Positions 8,219 to 16,106 of a stretch of DNA of 48,309 bases are shown one piece after another (within the stretch, counting starts at the first letter, position 1; every line of letters begins with the position of its first letter). A program made the position numbers and the translations under genes. The notes under the pieces were generated by a model, which was not told the origin of the DNA, made no database searches, and saw only the letters and a list, made by a program, of their open reading frames with translations. Source of the DNA: CAZSNT01 sp964607765 (GTDB lineage: Bacteria > Verrucomicrobiota > Lentisphaeria > Oligosphaerales > JABHEG01); assembly GCA_964607765.1 (NCBI GenBank), contig CAZSNT010000068.1, forward strand, positions 1 to 48,309. The letters run 5' to 3'.

Positions 8219-8629
8219 ATGCGAGTGTTTCTCGATACTGCTCCTTTGATCTATCTGTGCGAAGGGAACCAGGCCCAAAACCAGGCTGTGTCCGTGCAGT
8301 TGGAGCACTGGCTCGAAGCCGACGTGTTCCTCGGCACGTCAACCATGACACTGCTTGAGCTTCTGGTCGTTCCTTTCCGGGAAAACAACAAACGCCTGGC
8401 CCTCAAATACCGAGCCCTTCTCAACGATCTGCTTTCAGAACCCCTCATTGCGTTGGACGAGACGATTGCGGAGGCCGCATCGGTCTACCGGGCGGAACTT
8501 GGGTTCAAGACGCCCGACGCCATTCAGATCGCCACCGCCGTACAGCACGGCTATGACGCCTTCTACACCAACGACCGAAAACTCGCCGCCTGCAGGGAGA
8601 TCGAGATTGTCTTCGCCGATCTGAGTTAG
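8219..8629 (+). CDS. PIN-domain ribonuclease toxin (VapC-like)
   Basis: This is a 136-residue PIN nuclease. The four acidic active-site positions are present: Asp in FLDTAPLIY, Glu in TLLELLV, Asp in KTPDAIQIATA and Asp in YTNDRKL. Such toxins cleave tRNA or rRNA with Mg2+ when released from the antitoxin. I chose ATG 8219, the first start that gives an intact PIN N-terminus; an in-frame extension to 8087 would overlap the antitoxin gene and has no homology. It converges on rtcB, which encodes an enzyme able to reseal cleaved RNA. Confidence 0.88.
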   Translation: MRVFLDTAPLIYLCEGNQAQNQAVSVQLEHWLEADVFLGTSTMTLLELLVVPFRENNKRLALKYRALLNDLLSEPLIALDETIAEAASVYRAELGFKTPDAIQIATAVQHGYDAFYTNDRKLAACREIEIVFADLS

Positions 8630-8715
8630 TGCTTCATCCATGCCTCCGGAATGGGTCGCGCTTCCAGGCCGGGCCCGGAAATTTTCAGGTCCGGAGCAAG
8701 TGCCGTCGCCCGCCC

Positions 8716-9942
8716 TCAGCCCTTGACGACGCCGATGGGGCGCAGCCGGACGATCGGCGTGACGAGGTCGGTTTCGGCCGCAATCACCGCATCGATGTCC
8801 TTGTATGCAAGAGGCGCTTCCGAGAGGTCCAGCATTCCGCCTCTCTTCCTCCTGCGCCCCCGCAGCTTCGACCAGCGGTCGTGGACCACATCGCCCATGG
8901 CTCGGTCGCACTCTGCCACTGTCAGGCGTCGGCACGCATCCATGCGCCCCATGACGCGACCTGCACCGTGCGAGCAGCTCGTGAACGACTCGGACGCGCC
9001 TTTGCCTTTCACGATGTAGGACGCCGTGCCCATGCTGCCGGGGATGATCCCGATCTCGTCTTTCTTGGCGGAGGTGGCGCCTTTGCGGTGTACCCAGACG
9101 GAGCGCCCGGCATGGTTCTCCAGCGCCGCGAAGTTGTGATGGATGTTGACCTCGCGCGTGAACTCGATCCCGCGGAAATGGCGTTCCATCACGCCGATGA
9201 GCGCCGCCATCATACGATGCCGGTTCTCCAGCGCGTAGCGCAGGGCGAACGTCATGTCACGGATGTACGCTCGGCCTTCTGCGGAGTCCGCAGCCAGGTA
9301 GGCCAGGTCACGGTGGGGCAGCACGATTCCCTGTGCCGTGCAGATGCTCTGGGCTGCTTTGTGGTACGATTCCGCAACCCGGTACCCCAAGTTGCGGGAT
9401 CCCGAGTGGATCATCAGCCAAAGATCCCCTTCATCACTGGCCTGCAGCTCGATGAAGTGGTTCCCGCCTCCCAGCGTTCCGAGGTTGCGCATGTCGTGTT
9501 GCCACCGGTTCTCGGTCAGCCAGACGGGTTGCGGACCTCGCAACTCATCGCGGAACTGTGCGAAGCCGGGCCATGACTGGGGCCTGCGGTGGGCGTGTCC
9601 TTCGCCAACAGGGACCAGCGCTTTGACCTCGTCCAGAATGCGCCGGATATCCTGTTTCCGAGTCAGGTTCTCGGCCGACTTGCTGGTCTGCACCGCGACC
9701 ATCCCGCAGCCGATGTCGACACCGACGGCGTTCGGGATGACCGTTTCGTCGCACGCAATGACGCCGCCGATGGGCATGCCGTACCCAACATGGCAGTCGG
9801 GCATGAGGGCCACGTGCTCCACTGTCTTGGGGTGAGACGCCAGGTTGACGGCCTGCTGCATGGCGCCGGGCTCGACGTCCTTACACCAGGATTTGATCGG
9901 GATCCGCATCCCTTTGTCTTCGGCCATCTTCTGCCAGAACAT
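8716..9942 (-). CDS. rtcB: RNA-splicing/repair ligase RtcB
   Basis: RtcB joins 2',3'-cyclic phosphate or 3'-phosphate ends to 5'-OH ends using GTP and Mn2+. The hallmark motifs are present: MPDCHVGYG, VGVDIGCGM (metal Cys), LGGGNHFIEL, HSGSRNLG, IPGSMGTASY and SCSHGAGR, whose His is the guanylylated residue. The length (about 408 residues) is normal for the bacterial family. ATG 9942 is preferred; a TTG at 9948 and ATG 9927 are alternatives. No archease or RtcR-type regulator gene is adjacent. A role in undoing damage by the neighbouring PIN RNase is speculation from position only. Confidence 0.95.
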   Translation of the reverse strand: MFWQKMAEDKGMRIPIKSWCKDVEPGAMQQAVNLASHPKTVEHVALMPDCHVGYGMPIGGVIACDETVIPNAVGVDIGCGMVAVQTSKSAENLTRKQDIRRILDEVKALVPVGEGHAHRRPQSWPGFAQFRDELRGPQPVWLTENRWQHDMRNLGTLGGGNHFIELQASDEGDLWLMIHSGSRNLGYRVAESYHKAAQSICTAQGIVLPHRDLAYLAADSAEGRAYIRDMTFALRYALENRHRMMAALIGVMERHFRGIEFTREVNIHHNFAALENHAGRSVWVHRKGATSAKKDEIGIIPGSMGTASYIVKGKGASESFTSCSHGAGRVMGRMDACRRLTVAECDRAMGDVVHDRWSKLRGRRRKRGGMLDLSEAPLAYKDIDAVIAAETDLVTPIVRLRPIGVVKG

Positions 9943-10070
9943 CTGCAAGTACCTGGCGCGTCACGGCCTGCAATGGAAAGGCCTGCCGTCAGCGGGACCG
10001 CTGTAGCGACGCAGCCCGGGCTGCGATACCGGGACAGCAGCGGGCGTCTCACAGCTGATGGAAGTCAATA

Positions 10071-10766
10071 CTACGGGCGCAGCGCATTCCACATGTTCCT
10101 GGGGGAGCTCGCGTGCGTCTCCCGGGCGTCCAGGAACTCCACATGGCCGTCCGCGAACGCGGCGTTGAAGCGGTAGCCGGACCGATGACGCTGCGTGGAC
10201 CTGTCAAACAGCTGCCCTCTCACATCCCCGAAGTTGAAGTTCCCCGCAGCAATAACATCAGGGGATGCGCCGCCTGCGTCCCCGATCATGATGACGCTGT
10301 CGTGTTGCCGCACGGACTGCACCTTGTGGTTGGCGTTGTGGTACCCTATCCCCCTGGCAAAGGCCAGGTTCCAGCCACTCAACCCATAACAGTACTCGTG
10401 GTTACTGGGGGCTTTGGGGTTGTAGGCGGAATTGTCTTCCAGATAATTCGTCCCCGGACGGATGGTCGGCATGTCATCATCAACGGGACATCTGAGCGTC
10501 TTCATCGATCCCCCGATGTACTTGAAGATAATGTCAGCCCACCCGGCCGAACCCATCGTGGTGGGAGCGTATTTCTGGTTGTTGTTCTCGGCATACATCA
10601 TGTAGGCAAGTCCGATCTGCTTGAGGTTGCCCTGACACTGGGCTTTGTGCGCAGCAAGCCTCGCGCTGGCAAGGGCCGGCATCAGCATCGCCGCAAGAAT
10701 GGCGATGATGGCGATCACCACCAGCAATTCAATGAGAGTGAAGTGGCGGGATGATGACGATCTCAT
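10071..10766 (-). CDS. Type II secretion-like pseudopilin with H-x-DG C-terminal motif
   Basis: A short basic leader (MRSSSSRH) precedes the prepilin peptidase site FTLIELLVVIAIIAILAAML, whose hydrophobic helix is a type IV pilin N-terminus. The C-terminus has FAADGH-type residues (AAFADGHVEFLD) preceded by a His, matching the H-X9-DG processing-associated motif of PVC bacteria, though the spacing here is 11. The protein is 231 residues and would sit in the inner membrane or be assembled into a pseudopilus. GAGGAG lies 8 nt before ATG 10766. PVC genomes encode many such proteins, often beside exported glycan enzymes, as here. Confidence 0.9.
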   Translation of the reverse strand: MRSSSSRHFTLIELLVVIAIIAILAAMLMPALASARLAAHKAQCQGNLKQIGLAYMMYAENNNQKYAPTTMGSAGWADIIFKYIGGSMKTLRCPVDDDMPTIRPGTNYLEDNSAYNPKAPSNHEYCYGLSGWNLAFARGIGYHNANHKVQSVRQHDSVIMIGDAGGASPDVIAAGNFNFGDVRGQLFDRSTQRHRSGYRFNAAFADGHVEFLDARETHASSPRNMWNALRP

Positions 10767-10936
10767 GACTGGCTCCTCTTTCTCCAGACCAAAGGTCACA
10801 CAGAACACAGATACAAGGTAATGCCGACTTGTACTGTTTGCATGCTGTGCACCATGTCAAATGCCTGACAGTTCCCCCGGTGATGCACATGGTCCCGGGT
10901 GACTGTATAGTCCAGGAAGCGAACCGGGAAGCAACA

Positions 10937-13900
10937 ATGACAACAATGAAAGCGATAGCAGCCTGCTCCGTTCTGGTGTGCTGCCTCGTTGGCTCCAGGG
11001 CCAGCGCATCGGCCGCCGAGCAGGTTTTGGCGGTCTTGGAAGAACTCGAAGTCAGGGGCGGGTTCATCGTTGTCCTGGGTTGCGGGGACGCGACGCTGCT
11101 GTCACGGCTCGGCGCGGAAGAAGGCCGGGTTGTGCAGGCGCTGGGCACGGACGCGGCGGAAGTCGCGGCGGCTCGGGCTCATGTGCTCCGCGCAGGAATC
11201 TACGGTCGCGTGTCCGCACGGGTGTTCGACGGCAGGACGTTGCCGTACGTGGACAACCTGGTGAATGCGGTGGTCATCAGTCATCGGTCGTCAGTCACCG
11301 GTGCGGAGTTCGCAAGAGTGCTGGCGCCGCGAGGCGTACTACTGGCTCCGTCTTCACTGATCACTGATCACCGATCACTGATTGCTGAAGCATCCGGGCG
11401 GAAGGGTTGGACGGGCCTCGTCAAGCCCGTCCCGGATGCGATTGACGAGTGGACCCATTTCCTGCACGGGCCGGGCAACAATGCGGTGGCGCAGGATACG
11501 CGTATCGACGTACCGCGGCACATGCAATGGACGGCAGGCCCCAGGTGGTCGCGGCACCATGACCGCATGGCCAGCCTCAGTGCTGCGGTTTCCGCAAAGG
11601 GGCGGCTTTTCGTCATCATGGATCAGGGCTCCAGAGCTTCCCCGCTTCTGCCGGCGGACTGGCGACTCATGGCGCGCGATGCATTCAACGGCGTGCTGCT
11701 GTGGGATCGCTCGATCCCGGACTGGTACCCCCATCTCTGGCCGCTGAAGTCCGGCCCGGCTTGGCTGCCGCGGCGACTGGTAGCCGATGGCGATTTCGTG
11801 TACGTGACGCTGGGGTTGCACGCGGAGGCGTCGCAGCTCGACGCGGTGACGGGGAAGACCGTCCAGACCTACTCCGCCACCAAGGGCACGAGCGAGATTC
11901 TGTTCGACGACGGCCTGCTGCTGGTGACGGTCGACGCATCGCCGCCAAGAACGGAGTATGCACTGGGCGACGCCGGGTTCGGCACGCAGGCGGCCGGACG
12001 GGAGCGCGACCTGGCTGCGAAGAACTCGCCCTGGGACTGGACACCGAAGCGAATCGTGGCCCTCCGGGCGCATTCCGGCGACGTGCTGTGGGAACGCAGG
12101 GCCCCGGTCGCTCCCCTGACCCTCGCGCTGAACGCGCAGCGCGTGGTTTTCCACGACGGGGAGGGCATCGTCTGCCTTGGCCGCGCAGGCGGCAAGGAAC
12201 TCTGGAAGACTCGCCCGGACGCCGGCCTGCAAGGCAGCCCCCGCAATTGGTACGACAAGACGATCAAGCACATCGGCAAGCTGGGCAAGGCACTGCCGTC
12301 ATCGTTCGCGCCGACGCTGGTGCTCCACGAGGACGTCGTGCTCTTCTCCGGCGGCGACGGCAAGCTCTGCGGACTGGACCTGGCGACCGGGAAGCAGCTG
12401 TGGGTCGGTGAGTGCCTGGCGTCAGGCCACTACTCGCCGGAGGACGTGCTCGTGGCGGGCGGGCTCGTGTGGACCGCGGACACGGCCTTCTCGAAGAGTT
12501 CCGGCAAGATGGTCGGGCTGGATCCGCGAACCGGCGCGGTCAAGCGGACCGTCCGCTGCGACGCCAAGATCCACTGGTTCCACCAGCGCTGCTACCGAGC
12601 AAAAGCCACCGAACGCTTCCTGCTCCCGTCACGGAACGGCATCGAGTTCGTGGATCACGAAGCGGGCACGTGGCAACCCAATCACTGGGTCCGCGGCGGC
12701 TGCCTTTACGGTATTCTGCCCTGCAACGGCCTGGTCTACGCGCCGCCGCACAACTGCGCCTGCTACCTGGAAGCCAAAGTGTATGGCTTCACCGCGTTAG
12801 CCGGTGCGCGTGCGGGAGAAATGCCGGAAGACGCGGGTGACGAGCCAACGGGCAGGCTCCTGGAAGGCCCGGCATTCAGCAGTCATGCCACAACGTCCCC
12901 TTCCCCCTCGCACTCGACACTCGTACTCGCCCCTTCCCCCGACCCGCCTCTGCCCGGCAAGCCCGGCCACGACGCGACAAGCTGGCCGGTGTTCAGGCAT
13001 GACAATGCGCGCAGCGGCCGGGCGTCCTGCAGGCTGTCGGAAACGCTCGCGGAAGCGTGGCGCGTAGACCTCGGCAGCCGCGCGACGCAGGCAACGGCGA
13101 GCGGCGGCCGGGTCTGCGTTGCGGTCCCCGAGCTGCATCAGGTTGTCTGCCTGAGGGCGGACACGGGGGAGGAGTTGTGGCGTTTCGCCGCCAACGCCCG
13201 GGTCGATTCGCCGCCTGCCCTGGTACCGGAGCACGACTTGTGCGTTTTCGGTTCGGCCGATGGGAGTGTCTATTGCCTGTCGCTCAGCAACGGGAAACTC
13301 GTCTGGCGGTTCCGCGCCGCGCCGACGGATCGCGCCCTCGTCTCCTTCGACCAGCCCGAAAGCGTATGGCCCGTGTCCGGCAGCGTTCTGGTCCGTGACG
13401 GCACGGTGACGTTCGTGGCTGGTCGTTCGGCCTTCCTGGACGGCGGGCTGCGCATGATTCGACTGAACCTGCGAACCGGAAAACTGCTCGCGGAGCAGGT
13501 GATGGATGACAGGGATCCGGAGCGTCCGGAGCGCCAGTTCCAGTACCGCCTGAAAGGCCTGAACATGCCCGTGGGACTGCCGGACATTCTCTCCTGCGAC
13601 GGCAAACACATGTACATGCGTTCTCAGAGATTCGACCTCGCCGGGAAGCGGCTGCACCTCGATCCAGCGCCGTCCTCGCCCCGGAAGAACCCGGACGGGG
13701 CGCATCTTTTCAGCCCGACCGGCTTCCTCGACGACACCTGGATGCATCGAAGCTACTGGGTCTACGGAGTGGGATTCGACGAGGGAGCGGGTGCCTGGCC
13801 GAGAGCCGGCAAGACCGTACCGGCCGGACGGATCCTCTGTTTTGACGAAGACAGCGTGTACGGATACGGGCGGAAGCCGAAGTACTTCACGTGGAGTACT

Positions 13901-14278
13901 CCGCTCGAGTACCATCTGTTCGCCGCCCGGAAGCCGGGACAGGGCGGCGTCCGCCACCGCTGGTCACGGCCTGTTCCCCTGCACGTCCGGGCAATCATCG
14001 CGGCCGAAGGCAGGCTTTTCATTGCCGGGCCGCGAGCGCTGCTCCACGAGCCAACCGCGTCTCGCCGGGCGCTCGCAGCCGACACGCGGAAGCAGTTCCG
14101 TGAACAGGCAGCCGCCCTGCAGGGCCGGCGCGGGGGACTCCTCCAGGTCGTCTCGGCCGACGACGGCAGGACACTGACTGAACTGAAAACCGATTTCCTG
14201 CCCGCGTTCGACGGCATGTCGGCGGCAGCGGGCAGGCTGTTCATCGCCTCCCACAACGGCAGGCTTATCTGCTACTGA
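10937..14278 (+). CDS. Exported PQQ-type beta-propeller protein with methyltransferase-like N-terminus
   Basis: The 1113-residue protein begins with a signal peptide (MKAIAACSVLVCCLVGSRAS, cleavage near residue 28). Residues about 30-150 resemble a Rossmann SAM-methyltransferase fold (VVLGCGDATLL) but look degenerate. A DEWTHFLHGPGNNAVA motif then leads into propeller blades with repeated GEELWRF/GKLVWRF/GDVLWERR signatures, in two halves separated by a Pro/Ser-rich linker (about 650-675). Such proteins are common in PVC genomes and act outside the cytoplasm as PQQ-binding-like or BamB-like propellers; the substrate is unknown. Two 7-bp-period repeat tracts and a low-complexity tract lie inside the frame. 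ATG 10937 or 10946 could start it; GGAAG lies upstream. Confidence 0.82.
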   Translation: MTTMKAIAACSVLVCCLVGSRASASAAEQVLAVLEELEVRGGFIVVLGCGDATLLSRLGAEEGRVVQALGTDAAEVAAARAHVLRAGIYGRVSARVFDGRTLPYVDNLVNAVVISHRSSVTGAEFARVLAPRGVLLAPSSLITDHRSLIAEASGRKGWTGLVKPVPDAIDEWTHFLHGPGNNAVAQDTRIDVPRHMQWTAGPRWSRHHDRMASLSAAVSAKGRLFVIMDQGSRASPLLPADWRLMARDAFNGVLLWDRSIPDWYPHLWPLKSGPAWLPRRLVADGDFVYVTLGLHAEASQLDAVTGKTVQTYSATKGTSEILFDDGLLLVTVDASPPRTEYALGDAGFGTQAAGRERDLAAKNSPWDWTPKRIVALRAHSGDVLWERRAPVAPLTLALNAQRVVFHDGEGIVCLGRAGGKELWKTRPDAGLQGSPRNWYDKTIKHIGKLGKALPSSFAPTLVLHEDVVLFSGGDGKLCGLDLATGKQLWVGECLASGHYSPEDVLVAGGLVWTADTAFSKSSGKMVGLDPRTGAVKRTVRCDAKIHWFHQRCYRAKATERFLLPSRNGIEFVDHEAGTWQPNHWVRGGCLYGILPCNGLVYAPPHNCACYLEAKVYGFTALAGARAGEMPEDAGDEPTGRLLEGPAFSSHATTSPSPSHSTLVLAPSPDPPLPGKPGHDATSWPVFRHDNARSGRASCRLSETLAEAWRVDLGSRATQATASGGRVCVAVPELHQVVCLRADTGEELWRFAANARVDSPPALVPEHDLCVFGSADGSVYCLSLSNGKLVWRFRAAPTDRALVSFDQPESVWPVSGSVLVRDGTVTFVAGRSAFLDGGLRMIRLNLRTGKLLAEQVMDDRDPERPERQFQYRLKGLNMPVGLPDILSCDGKHMYMRSQRFDLAGKRLHLDPAPSSPRKNPDGAHLFSPTGFLDDTWMHRSYWVYGVGFDEGAGAWPRAGKTVPAGRILCFDEDSVYGYGRKPKYFTWSTPLEYHLFAARKPGQGGVRHRWSRPVPLHVRAIIAAEGRLFIAGPRALLHEPTASRRALAADTRKQFREQAAALQGRRGGLLQVVSADDGRTLTELKTDFLPAFDGMSAAAGRLFIASHNGRLICY
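11274..11384 (+). repeat. Two inverted tracts of 7-bp tandem repeats inside a gene
   Basis: The first tract (11274-11301) is TCATCAG, TCATCGG, TCGTCAG, TCACCGG. The second (11357-11384) is CTGATCA, CTGATCA, CCGATCA, CTGATTG. The reverse complement of the first gives units like CTGATGA, so the tracts are related in inverted orientation around a 55-bp spacer. A period of seven shifts the reading frame each unit, and both tracts are translated. Confidence 0.75.
12896..12945 (+). repeat. Low-complexity tract encoding the propeller linker
   Basis: Two CCCCTTCCCCC-like blocks flank a run of ACTCG-type units (actcgacactcgtactcg). The tract is in frame and encodes the Ser/Pro-rich linker between the two halves of the propeller protein, so it looks like simple-sequence DNA domesticated as a linker. 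Confidence 0.55.
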
Positions 14279-14350
14279 CCCGGGGCCAGGCCCCCATCGT
14301 CGCCGCTGTCGTCCACCGATGGAGAGCGGCAAAGCCAAAGGAGAACAAGC

Positions 14351-15880
14351 GTGTTGCGAACAACAGCCCACATACTGCTGGCGGCCGCCGCCTTTGCTGT
14401 CGCCCCCGCGACGAGCCGCGCAGCGCCGGCATGCAGTCGACCCAACATCATCCTGATTATGGTCGACGACATGGGCTACTCCGACATCGGCTGTTACGGC
14501 GGGGAAGTGGACACGCCGAACCTCGACAAGCTGGCGACGGACGGACTGCGGTTCACCCAGTTCTACAATTGTGCCAAGTGCGCGCAGACCCGGGCCACGC
14601 TGCTCACCGGCAACTACGACCAGGCTGTCAGCGTCAGCGACATGCGCTACGGCGCCACGTTCGGCGAAGTGCTGCGGACCGCGAACTACCGCACGCTGAT
14701 CGCCGGCAAATGGCACCAGAAGCCGCTGCCCACCACGCGCGGGTTCGACCGCTACTACGGGCTGGCGGACGGTTGCTGCAACTTCTGGAACCCCGGGACG
14801 GAGGCGAGGGCAGGCGAGGGCCCGCCGGGACGCAAGGGCAAGAACCGGAAACGGCGCTGGGCCATTGAGGACCAGGCCATTACGGGATACACCGATCCAG
14901 ACAAGAACTTCTACACCACGGACGCGTTCACCACTTACGCCATCGAGCGGCTGGAGGAGTACAAGGGCGAGGACAAGCCGTTCCTGCTCTATCTGCCCTA
15001 CACCGCGCCGCACTACCCGCTGCACGCCTGGCCGGAAGACATCGCCAAGTACCGTGGCAAGTACAGAGTCGGCTGGGACACTGTCCGCAAACAACGCATG
15101 GAGCGCATGCAGAAGCTCGGCATCATCGGGCCGAAACACAAGCTGACCCCGCGCGAGGGCAGGCCGTGGGATGAGCTGACGGACGCGCAGAAAGACGAAG
15201 AAGATCTGAAGATGGCCGTGTACTGTGCCATGATCGACCGCGTCGACCAGAATCTCGGGCGGCTGTTCGGCAAGCTGAAAGAGCTGGGCGAATGGGATAA
15301 CACGCTGATCCTGTTCCTGTCCGACAACGGCGCCTGTAAGGAACAGCCCAACGCCACGCCCGGGATCCCGCCCGGACCGGTCGAGAGTTACCGAACCGTC
15401 TCCGTGGAGTGGGCGAACGCCAGCAACACGCCGTATCGCTTGTTCAAGTCGACTGACTACGAGGGCGGCGTCCGCACCCCGTTCATCGCCTACTGGCCCG
15501 GGGTGATCGAGCCGGGCATCACCGATCAGGTGGGGCACATCATCGACATCACCCCGACATTCATGGACATCACGGAGGCGCAGTACCCCGGGGAGATCAA
15601 CGGCCAGAAAACCAAGCCAGTGGCCGGCAAGTCATTGCTGCCCATCTTCCACGGAGAACAACGCACGCCGCACCAGGAGCTGTACTGGCAGTTCAACAAG
15701 GCGAAAGCCGTGCGTCAAGGCGACTGGAAGCTGGTGCGTTTGGGCAACACGCCGTGGGAGCTCTACGACCTCGACGCCGACCCGACCGAGCTGAACAATC
15801 TCGCCGACAAGGCTCCGGAGAGAGCCCGCGAACTCGCCGGGCTGTGGGAGCGTTGGATCACGGCATGCAAGCGCAAGTAG
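14351..15880 (+). CDS. Secreted type I sulfatase with altered active-site motif
   Basis: A signal peptide (residues 1-25, LRTTAHILLAAAAFAVAP...SRAA) precedes a 484-residue arylsulfatase domain. Metal Asp39/Asp40 lie in MVDDMGYSDIG, and LFLSDNGA supplies further metal ligands. At the formylglycine site the sequence is Cys77-Ala-Gln-Thr-Arg81, where CxPxR is expected, so the Pro is replaced by Gln while Cys and Arg remain. The GTG 14351 start has an AAAGGAGA site about 6 nt upstream. It follows the propeller gene by 72 bp and precedes the acetylesterase-fucosidase genes, consistent with extracellular attack on sulfated glycans. Confidence 0.9.
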   Translation: MLRTTAHILLAAAAFAVAPATSRAAPACSRPNIILIMVDDMGYSDIGCYGGEVDTPNLDKLATDGLRFTQFYNCAKCAQTRATLLTGNYDQAVSVSDMRYGATFGEVLRTANYRTLIAGKWHQKPLPTTRGFDRYYGLADGCCNFWNPGTEARAGEGPPGRKGKNRKRRWAIEDQAITGYTDPDKNFYTTDAFTTYAIERLEEYKGEDKPFLLYLPYTAPHYPLHAWPEDIAKYRGKYRVGWDTVRKQRMERMQKLGIIGPKHKLTPREGRPWDELTDAQKDEEDLKMAVYCAMIDRVDQNLGRLFGKLKELGEWDNTLILFLSDNGACKEQPNATPGIPPGPVESYRTVSVEWANASNTPYRLFKSTDYEGGVRTPFIAYWPGVIEPGITDQVGHIIDITPTFMDITEAQYPGEINGQKTKPVAGKSLLPIFHGEQRTPHQELYWQFNKAKAVRQGDWKLVRLGNTPWELYDLDADPTELNNLADKAPERARELAGLWERWITACKRK

Positions 15881-16106
15881 ACCTTGAGTCATCCCGATCG
15901 ATGTTGGCAGCCACGGCGAGGCGTGCCGCTGCTGACGAGGGTGGACTGAACATCAGAGGCGACCGGTTGAAGCCTGGCCCAGCAATAAGAAGGCGGTTCC
16001 TGCTGCTGCTCGCATCCTGGAGTGCTGCAATGTCGATTCAAACCGAGAGAATCGTGGCTGCCGCCCGGGAGCGCCCTCCGAACAACATCCCCTAGAAGGA
16101 GAAGAG

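Noticed and set aside
13964..15538. Long minus-strand frame of 524 codons
   Set aside because: Antisense to the sulfatase and propeller genes, with no recognisable domain.
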